From Fodinibacter sp963833495 (GTDB lineage Bacteria > Actinomycetota > Actinomycetes > Actinomycetales > Dermatophilaceae): a DNA stretch of 64,000 nt. The stretch covers positions 70,030 to 134,029 of the forward strand of contig CAWHYJ010000017.1 of the NCBI GenBank assembly GCA_963833495.1, read 5' to 3'. Of the stretch, positions 57,660 to 64,000 are shown piece by piece. Numbering within the stretch: position 1 is the first letter of the stretch; every line of letters begins with the position of its first letter. The translations under genes were made by a program, and so were the position numbers. The notes below the pieces were generated by a model. That model saw only the letters and a program-made list of their open reading frames with translations, was not told the origin of the DNA and made no database searches.

Positions 57660-59939
57660 GTGGAGCACGTCTCCGCCCGCCAGCACGTCATCGACATGTG
57701 TCGCACGATGCTCGAGCGCGGCTACCTCAAGGCCACCGAGGGCAACGTCTCGGTGCGCGTGCCCGGCCGACGGCTCTACGCGGTGACCCCGAGCAACTAC
57801 TCCTACGACCGGATGCGCGTCGAGGACGTCTGCATCGTCGACTTCGACGGCCAGCACGTGCCGGACGCCGACCGCTCCGCCGCTGCGCTCGCGCCGTCGA
57901 TCGAGTGCGGCATGCACGCCAACATCTACCGCGCCCGGCCCGACGTCAACGCCATCGTGCACACCCACCAGCCCTACGCCTCCGCCCTCGCGGTGCTGCG
58001 CCGCCCCATCCCCGCGCTCACCGACGAGCAGGTGCGCTTCCTCGGCCGCGAGGTGGCGATCATCGACTACGCGCCCTCCGGCACCGGCATCCTGGCCAAG
58101 AACGTGCAGAAGAAGATCACCAGCGGCGACAACGCGTTCATCCTCGCCAACCACGGCATCGTGGCGGTCGGCACCGACCCGGAGCGCGCCGTGTTCAACA
58201 TGGCCCTGCTCGAGAAGGTCTCCATCGCCTACCTGCTCGCGCTTGCTACCGAGTCCGGCAAGGTCTACACCATCCCCACGGCGATCCGTGAGATCGCCTT
58301 CGCCAAGCTGCGCACCGACGAGAAGCGGATCGCCGCCCAGATCACGAAGTCCGTTCCCGCGCAGCTGGTTCCGGATGCCGTGCCGCTCCCCAGCGCCGAC
58401 GCCGCGGCGAGCGCCGTGGTGACCGCGCGCGAGGCCTTCTCGGTGGCCGAGCCCGTCGCCGCCGTCGAGGCCCCCGGCGCCGAGTCGGCCCGCCTCGGCT
58501 ACGCGATCAGCAGCTACCCCGACGTCGACGACACCATGGCGCGGCTCAAGGCCCTGGTCGACCAGCCGGTGCGCGGCCTGCGCCACGACGCCCTCAACGA
58601 CGTGCTCGAGTGGTTCGAGACCAAGTGCCAGGGCAGCAAGCAGCTCACCGACCGGGCCAAGTCGCGCATCCCCGGAGGCGTGCAGCACAACCTCGCCTTC
58701 AACCACCCGTTCCCGCTCGCGATCGACCGCGCCGACGGCGCGCACCTCACCGACCGCGACGGCAACGTCTACATCGACTTCCTCCAGGCCGGCGGCCCGA
58801 CCCTGCTCGGCAGCAACTACGGGCCGGTCAACGAGCGGGTCGCCGAGGTGGTGCGTGAGTCGGGCCCGGTGACGGGGCTCTTCCACGAGTACGAGCTCAA
58901 GCTCGCCGAGTCGATCCACCGCTACATGCCGCACATCGAGATGTACCGCTCGCTCGGGTCGGGCACCGAGGCCGTCATGGCGGCGGTGCGGGCCGCGCGC
59001 GCCCACACCGGCCACTCGGTCGTCATCAAGGTCGGCGGCGCCTACCACGGCTGGTCCGACACCCTGGTCTATGGCCTGCGGGTGCCCGGCACCTTCCGGA
59101 TGAACGCCAAGGGCATCCCGTTCGGCGCCACCAGCGCCACCCGTGAGGCCTTCCCGCACGACCTGAAAGCGTTGCGCCGCAAGCTGATCGAGAACCGGGC
59201 GCGTGGCGGCACGGCCGCTGTGGTGCTCGAGCCGCTCGGCCCCGAGTCGGGCACCCGGCCGGTGCCCGAGGACTTCAACGCCAAGGTGCGCGAGCTGTGC
59301 GACGAGTTCGGCGCGCTGCTCGTCTTCGACGAGGTCGTCACCGGCTTCCGGGTCGGGATGGGCGGCGCCGCGGGCTACTTCGGCGTCACGCCCGACCTCA
59401 CCGTGCTCGGCAAGGCGGTCTCGGGCGGCTACCCGATGGCCGGCGGCGTCGGCGGGCGCGAGGACGTCATGGCGGTCTTCGGCTCGGGCCTCGACGGCAA
59501 GAGCGGCGCCCACGTGCAGGTCGGCGGCACCCTGTCGGCCAACCCGCTGTCCTGTGCGGCCGGCTACTTCGCCATCGAGGAGATGGCGCGCACCAACGCC
59601 CCGGTCGTCGCGGGCCGCGCCGGTGACCGGCTCGCCGCCGGGCTGCAGCGGCTCGTCGGCAAGCACGCACTGCCGTACGTGGTCTACAACCAGGGCTCGA
59701 TCGTGCACCTCGAGTGCAGCGGCGTGATGCTGCTCGACATGCACAACCCGCTCAAGCTGCTCAAGGAGAACAAGCCCCGCAAGCAGCTGATGGAGCAGAT
59801 GGGTGCCGCGTACACGGCCAACGGCATCATCACCCTGGCCGGCTCGCGGCTCTACACCTCGATGGCCGACACCGACGCCGTCATCGACGACGCGCTCGAG
59901 CGCTTCGACCGGGTCTTCTCGATGGTCGACGGTGTCTGA
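57660..59939 (+). CDS. Fused class II aldolase and class III aminotransferase
   Basis: A 759-residue two-domain enzyme. Residues 1-225 are class II aldolase/adducin: GNVSVRVPG, IECGMHANIYRARPD, HTHQPYA (metal His101 and His103), and ANHGIVAVG (third His). A flexible Ala/Pro-rich linker (about 240-290) leads to a fold-type I aminotransferase (about 330-759) like glutamate-1-semialdehyde aminomutase: SGTEAVMAAVRAAR, GGAYHGWSD, VFDEVVTGFR, and LGKAVSGGYP with PLP-binding Lys585. AGGAGG precedes GTG 57660. Joining an aldol-cleaving or decarboxylating domain to a transaminase suggests channelling of an aldehyde or amino intermediate. The substrate is unknown. It heads an operon with an MFS carrier and an FGGY kinase. 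Confidence 0.88.
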   Translation: MEHVSARQHVIDMCRTMLERGYLKATEGNVSVRVPGRRLYAVTPSNYSYDRMRVEDVCIVDFDGQHVPDADRSAAALAPSIECGMHANIYRARPDVNAIVHTHQPYASALAVLRRPIPALTDEQVRFLGREVAIIDYAPSGTGILAKNVQKKITSGDNAFILANHGIVAVGTDPERAVFNMALLEKVSIAYLLALATESGKVYTIPTAIREIAFAKLRTDEKRIAAQITKSVPAQLVPDAVPLPSADAAASAVVTAREAFSVAEPVAAVEAPGAESARLGYAISSYPDVDDTMARLKALVDQPVRGLRHDALNDVLEWFETKCQGSKQLTDRAKSRIPGGVQHNLAFNHPFPLAIDRADGAHLTDRDGNVYIDFLQAGGPTLLGSNYGPVNERVAEVVRESGPVTGLFHEYELKLAESIHRYMPHIEMYRSLGSGTEAVMAAVRAARAHTGHSVVIKVGGAYHGWSDTLVYGLRVPGTFRMNAKGIPFGATSATREAFPHDLKALRRKLIENRARGGTAAVVLEPLGPESGTRPVPEDFNAKVRELCDEFGALLVFDEVVTGFRVGMGGAAGYFGVTPDLTVLGKAVSGGYPMAGGVGGREDVMAVFGSGLDGKSGAHVQVGGTLSANPLSCAAGYFAIEEMARTNAPVVAGRAGDRLAAGLQRLVGKHALPYVVYNQGSIVHLECSGVMLLDMHNPLKLLKENKPRKQLMEQMGAAYTANGIITLAGSRLYTSMADTDAVIDDALERFDRVFSMVDGV

Positions 59940-61173
59940 GGTGGTTGCGGCCCGGGGCCTCGACCACCGGGTGCGCACCGCCCGCTGGGCGCTGCTGTTC
60001 GCCTTCGCGGCCCTCGTCGCCTCGACCCAGATCCTCTGGCTCTCCTTCGCGCCGGTCACGACGCGCGCCGCCGACGCGCTCGGGGTCTCCGAGGGCGCGG
60101 TCGGCGACCTGGCCGTCGTCAACCCGGTGCTCTACGTGCTCCTCGCGATCCCGGCCGGCCGGTGGGCCGACCGCCGGTTCGGCCTCGCCCTGTCGACCGG
60201 TGCCGCCCTCACCGCCGGCGGCGCGCTGCTGCGGGCCGTCAACCCGGACTCGTACGGGTGGGTGCTCGCGGGGCAGGTCGTGCTGTCCGTGGGCCAGCCG
60301 CTGGTGCTCAACGCCACCACCAAGGTGGCGGCCCGCTGGTTCCCGGCGACCGAGCGCACCCGCGCGATCGCCGTGGGCAGCGGCGCCCAGTTCCTCGGCA
60401 TCCTCATCGCGGCCACCACCGCGGGTCACCTCATGGATGCCGGTGGCCTGTCGCTGCTGCTCGCGGTGCACGCCGGCGTCGCGACCATCGGAGCCGTCGC
60501 GCTCGTGGTCGCCCTCGCCCTGGTGCCGCCCGCCTTCGCCCCGGATGCCGGCCCCGCACCGTCGCTCAGCTGGCTGCGGCACGACCGCCTGCTGCTCAAG
60601 CTCGCCGCCATGCTCTTCGTCGGCGTCGGCCTGTTCAACGCCCTGGCGACCTGGCTCGACCCGATCCTCGCCGACCTCGGCATGCCCAACGCCGGCGGCA
60701 CCATCATCGCGACGACCACCATCGCGGGGCTGGTCGGCACGGCCGTGCTGCCCGACCTCGCCGCCCGGCGCGACCGCCGGCGCACGGTGCTGCTGACCAC
60801 CACCGTGCTCGCCGTCGTCACCTTCCCGCTGGTGTCGGTGCTGCCCACCCTGTGGCTCGTGGCGGCCGCGCTCGCGGTCGTCGGCTTCTTCCTGCTGGCC
60901 GGCCTGCCCATCGCGCTCGACTGGTCCGAGCTCGAGGCCGGCCCCGAGCGGGCCGCCACGGCGACCGGCTTCCTGCTGCTGGCCGGCAACCTCGGCGGCG
61001 CCATCCTCGTGCTCGTCGTGCAGGTCGTGGTGGGCAACCCCTACCTGGCACTCGGCGCGTTCGCCGTGCTGGCCGTGCCGGGCGTGATCGTCGCGAGCCG
61101 GCTGCCCTCGCACGGCGGGTCGCACCGCGACGACGAGAGCAGCGCCGCCCGGGCAGCCGAGCCGGCGCCGTGA
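59932..61173 (+). CDS. MFS transporter
   Basis: A 413-residue carrier with twelve predicted helices. The loop after the second helix (AGRWADRRFG) fits the MFS signature, and a central loop follows helix six (SLSWLRHDRLLLK). GTG 59932 overlaps the end of the fused enzyme by eight bases; a second GTG at 59941 is nearly as good. The family closest by eye is the NarK/permease-like group for small organic solutes. It probably imports the substrate of the operon. Confidence 0.88.
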   Translation: MSEVVAARGLDHRVRTARWALLFAFAALVASTQILWLSFAPVTTRAADALGVSEGAVGDLAVVNPVLYVLLAIPAGRWADRRFGLALSTGAALTAGGALLRAVNPDSYGWVLAGQVVLSVGQPLVLNATTKVAARWFPATERTRAIAVGSGAQFLGILIAATTAGHLMDAGGLSLLLAVHAGVATIGAVALVVALALVPPAFAPDAGPAPSLSWLRHDRLLLKLAAMLFVGVGLFNALATWLDPILADLGMPNAGGTIIATTTIAGLVGTAVLPDLAARRDRRRTVLLTTTVLAVVTFPLVSVLPTLWLVAAALAVVGFFLLAGLPIALDWSELEAGPERAATATGFLLLAGNLGGAILVLVVQVVVGNPYLALGAFAVLAVPGVIVASRLPSHGGSHRDDESSAARAAEPAP

Positions 61174-62774
61174 CCGACGTCGTCCTCGGCGTCGACCTCG
61201 GCACCGGGGGGCCGCGGGTGGCGCTGGCCGGCACCGACGGGGTGCTGGTCGGGCACGAGAAGGAGACCGTCGGCCTGCGGCTGCTGCCCGGCGGGGGCGC
61301 CGAGCAGGACCCCGATGACTGGTGGCGAGCGATCGTGGCGGCGTGCCGGCGACTGCGCGACCGGCATCCGGGCGAGTACGAGCGGGTCACCGCCATCTGC
61401 ATGAGCAGCCAGTGGGGCGGGCTCGTGCCGGTCGATGCGCAGGGCAACGCCGTGCACCCCGCACTGACCTGGATGGACGCGCGCGGCGCGCGATACTCCC
61501 AACAGCTGACCGGTGGCGGGCTGCGGGTGCCCGGCGGCTACAACGCGCGGGCCCTGCGGCACTGGCTGTCGCTCACCGGGGGCGTGCCGACCCGCACCGG
61601 CAAGGACCCCGTCGGCCAGGCAGCGTGGCTGCGCCACGAACGGCCCGAGGCGGATGCCGCCGCGGCCTGGCTCCTCGACGTGCCCGAGTACCTCACCATG
61701 CGGCTGACCGGGCGGGCCGTCGCCGGCTGGGACACCGCCGTGCTGCGCTGGTGCAGCGACAACCGCGACCCGTCCGCGGTCACCTGGGACGCCGAGCTGG
61801 CCGCCCGCTGCGGCCTCGACGTCGACCGGCTGCCCGAGCTGGTGCCCCCGGCGAGCGTGGTGGGCACCGTGCTGCCCGACGTCGCCGCCGAGCTGGGGCT
61901 GCCCGCCGGGGTGCGGGTGGTCGCCGGCACCGGCGACACCACCGCGGCGGCCGTGGGCGCCGGCGCCACCGAGCTCTACGACGCGCACCTCTACGTCGGC
62001 ACGTCGGCGTGGCTGAGCTGCCACGTGCCGTTCAAGCGCACCGACATCCGGCACAACATCGCCTCGCTGCCCTCGGTCGTGCCCGACGCCTACTGGGTGG
62101 CGACGGTTCAGGACGTCGCCGGCAAGGCCGTCGACTGGCTGCTCGACTCGGTCGTCTACGCCCAGGACGGGATGCTCGACGCGTCGCCCCGGCCGGCCGA
62201 CGCCCTGGAGCGGCTCAACGCGCTGGCGCAGAGTGCGCCCCCCGGGTGCAACGGGGTCGTCTTCACCCCCTGGCTCAACGGCGAGCGCACCCCGGTCGAC
62301 GACGAGACCGTTCGAGGCGGCTGGTTCAACGTGTCGCTGTCGACCACCCGCGCCGACCTGGCCCGAAGCGTGTTCGAGGGCATCGCGCTCAACACCCGCT
62401 GGATGCTGGAGGTGGTCGAGCGCTTCACCCGGCGCGGGCAGCCGGCCGGGTTCTCGTCGCTGCGGTTCATCGGCGGCGGCGCCAGCTCGGCGCTGTGGTG
62501 CCAGACGATGGCCGACGTGCTGCAGACCCCGGTGCTGCAGGTGGCCGACCCGGTCGTGGCCAACGCCCGCGGCGCCGCACTGCTCGCGGCCATCGGGGTC
62601 GGTGCCCTCGACTGGGCCGACGTGCCGTCCCGGGTCGCGGTGGCCGCCACCTACACCCCCGACCCGGCTGCTCGGGCCGTGCACGACCGGCAGTACGCGG
62701 CGTTCCGCGACATCTACAAGCGCACCCACGGCCTCTACGCCCGGCACAACGCCGGGCGGGACCGTGGCGAGTAA
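61170..62774 (+). CDS. FGGY family carbohydrate kinase
   Basis: A 534-residue kinase of the hexokinase/actin fold, closest to xylulokinase-like FGGY proteins. The phosphate-1 motif is GVDLGTGGPRVALAG, the sugar-binding stretch is SSQWGGLVPVDAQG with PALTWMDARG, the phosphate-2 region TGDTTAAAVGAG, and FIGGGASSALWCQTMADV marks the adenosine motif. TPWLNGERTPVDD supplies the catalytic Asp. Length is a little above usual. The start overlaps the MFS stop (GTGA). It phosphorylates a sugar, polyol or sugar-like compound; which one is unknown. Confidence 0.9.
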   Translation: MTDVVLGVDLGTGGPRVALAGTDGVLVGHEKETVGLRLLPGGGAEQDPDDWWRAIVAACRRLRDRHPGEYERVTAICMSSQWGGLVPVDAQGNAVHPALTWMDARGARYSQQLTGGGLRVPGGYNARALRHWLSLTGGVPTRTGKDPVGQAAWLRHERPEADAAAAWLLDVPEYLTMRLTGRAVAGWDTAVLRWCSDNRDPSAVTWDAELAARCGLDVDRLPELVPPASVVGTVLPDVAAELGLPAGVRVVAGTGDTTAAAVGAGATELYDAHLYVGTSAWLSCHVPFKRTDIRHNIASLPSVVPDAYWVATVQDVAGKAVDWLLDSVVYAQDGMLDASPRPADALERLNALAQSAPPGCNGVVFTPWLNGERTPVDDETVRGGWFNVSLSTTRADLARSVFEGIALNTRWMLEVVERFTRRGQPAGFSSLRFIGGGASSALWCQTMADVLQTPVLQVADPVVANARGAALLAAIGVGALDWADVPSRVAVAATYTPDPAARAVHDRQYAAFRDIYKRTHGLYARHNAGRDRGE

Positions 62775-62835
62775 CACGTTTGCATCGGTCCATTTGGGGG
62801 ATGACAGGCTGGTGAGCCGGGGAGATGATTCGACA

Positions 62836-63987
62836 ATGCCTCTGTCGCGTCGGGCCCGGACCGGTGCGGTGGTCGTCGCACTCGCGGTGGCCGTCGTGCC
62901 CTTCGGCGCGACCGCAGCGTCAGCCGCACCCGTGGCGCCCCCGGTGGTGCCCGTCGCCAGCAAGACCAGCCCCAGCCCCAGCCCGACCCCGTCGGTGCCG
63001 ACCGACGCCGAGGTGAAGAAGGCCAAGGATGCCGCCGCGGCCGCCGCCAAGGAGGTGGCCGACATCACGGCGCAGGTCACCAAGGCCGAGGCCCGGCTCG
63101 AGGCGCTGCAGGCGCAGGTGGCCCAGTCGGTGGCCGCCCAGCAGCAGGCCCAACAGCAGCTGGCGGACGCCGAGTCGGCGGTGACGCAGGCCACGGCAGA
63201 CCTGGCGCGGGCCCGCGCCGCCCGCGAGAGCGCCGACCGCTTCCTGTCGGGCACCGCGGCCCAGATGTACATGCAGGGGGGCGACCTGCAGGACATGACC
63301 ACGTTGGTGCTGTCCCCACCCAACGTGATGTCGGACCTCGCCGTGGTGATCGACTCGCACGCCCACCGGGTGCGCGACGACCTCGACAACGCCACCACTG
63401 CGGCGCGCGAGGCCGACCTGCAGGAACGGGTGCTCGTCTCGGCCCGCAACGCCCGCGACATCGCCGCCGCCCGGGCGACCGACGAGCTGGCCGCAGCCAA
63501 GAAGGATGCCGCGAAGGCCTCTGCCGAAGCCGCCACACTGAGCCAGAAGCAGGAGGCCCTCGCGGCGCGGTTGGAGGAGCTCAGGAAGGGCGCCACCACC
63601 CTGGTGAACCAGCGCGAGGCCGCAGCCCGGCTGGCCACGACGGCCCTGGTGGGGGTGCAGGCCGCAAAGGGTGGCCCCAGGGCCGCCCAGCAGATCGCGC
63701 TGTCGAAGATGGCCTCCTTCGGCTGGGATCCCGCCACCCAGCTCCCCTGCCTGGTCGACCTCTGGAACAGCGAGTCCGGGTGGAGCTGGAGTGCCGCGAA
63801 CCCGTCGTCGGGCGCCTACGGCATCCCCCAGGCCCTACCGGGTTGGAAGATGGCCAGTGCGGGAAGTGACTGGCTCACCAACCCGGCCACCCAGATCCAG
63901 TGGGGGATGGGCTACATCAAGCAGGTGTACGGCTCACCGTGTGCCACCTGGAGTACGTGGCAGTCCCGCTCCCCGCACTGGTACTGA
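62836..63987 (+). CDS. Secreted coiled-coil protein with transglycosylase-like C-terminus
   Basis: A 383-residue exported protein. The signal peptide (RRARTGAVVVALAVAVVPFG, cut after ASA) is followed by a Pro/Ser/Thr linker and a long coiled coil (about 55-265, rich in Ala, Gln, Lys, Glu) like RipC/PcsB/FtsX-partner hydrolases. A C-terminal domain of about 95 residues follows, with LVDLWNSESGWSWSAANPS and AYGIPQALPGWKM, resembling the lysozyme-like fold of lytic transglycosylases; the Glu in NSESGW would be catalytic. ATG 62836 is preferred over GTG 62812. It may cut peptidoglycan and be controlled by its coiled coil. Confidence 0.82.
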   Translation: MPLSRRARTGAVVVALAVAVVPFGATAASAAPVAPPVVPVASKTSPSPSPTPSVPTDAEVKKAKDAAAAAAKEVADITAQVTKAEARLEALQAQVAQSVAAQQQAQQQLADAESAVTQATADLARARAARESADRFLSGTAAQMYMQGGDLQDMTTLVLSPPNVMSDLAVVIDSHAHRVRDDLDNATTAAREADLQERVLVSARNARDIAAARATDELAAAKKDAAKASAEAATLSQKQEALAARLEELRKGATTLVNQREAAARLATTALVGVQAAKGGPRAAQQIALSKMASFGWDPATQLPCLVDLWNSESGWSWSAANPSSGAYGIPQALPGWKMASAGSDWLTNPATQIQWGMGYIKQVYGSPCATWSTWQSRSPHWY

Positions 63988-64000
63988 GCGAGGCAGAACT

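Overview
The DNA is very GC-rich (about 70% or more), with short intergenic gaps, many GTG starts and many four-base stop/start overlaps. Together with a complete actinobacterial fhaA-fhaB-pstP-rodA-pbpA-pknB block, crgA, an actinobacterial-type DEAD/DEAH helicase (DUF3516) and a DtxR/IdeR-type iron box, this points to the chromosome of a high-GC actinobacterium. Micrococcales, perhaps near Intrasporangiaceae, is my best guess, with low certainty. The fhaA to ppiA block normally lies close to oriC in actinobacteria, so the window is probably origin-proximal. I see no phage, insertion sequence, CRISPR array, rRNA or plasmid gene.

Layout. 1-802: end of an M50B-like membrane peptidase gene and a small unknown gene. 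781-7528: a catabolic island, with an amidohydrolase and an IclR regulator on the minus strand divergent from a CoA-transferase, a citryl-CoA-lyase-like protein, a two-subunit LigB/LigA-type extradiol dioxygenase and an MDR oxidoreductase. Two copies of one palindrome sit in the divergent promoter region. 7613-10697: a secreted ExeM-like nuclease gene broken by three frame changes. 10961-17321: assorted housekeeping genes, including the DUF3516 helicase. 17340-18076: iron-box-controlled bfd-bfr. 18245-21939: SDR, lone acyltransferase domain, membrane esterase and SGNH hydrolase. 21962-25276: membrane spermidine-synthase-like protein, then an FAD monooxygenase divergent from a MarR regulator. 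25637-25719: tRNA-Leu(CAG).

26913-34522 is the cell-growth and Ser/Thr phosphorylation operon (two FHA proteins, PP2C phosphatase, RodA, a class B PBP and a PASTA kinase). It is followed by pabA/trpG, DUF881, crgA, a rhomboid protease and a cyclophilin. 37997-38911 encodes a membrane-anchored protein with LEA-like 11-residue repeats. 39076-46894 is a LacI-controlled sugar operon (binding protein, two permeases, a glycoamylase-fold enzyme, a GH3 enzyme), best explained as a glucan or oligoglucoside locus. 47106-52648 is a lactate system (FCD-type GntR regulator, lactate permease, large FAD/Fe-S D-hydroxyacid dehydrogenase), followed by a Rid protein and a second membrane spermidine-synthase-like protein.

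55292-62774 is another catabolic island. It has a maleylacetate-reductase-like gene and a VOC gene, both frame-broken, then a TetR regulator divergent from a gene fusing a class II aldolase to a class III aminotransferase, followed by an MFS transporter and an FGGY kinase. The window ends with a secreted coiled-coil/transglycosylase-like protein. Across the whole window the octamer CGGCATCC/GGATGCCG occurs about ten times more often than base composition predicts.
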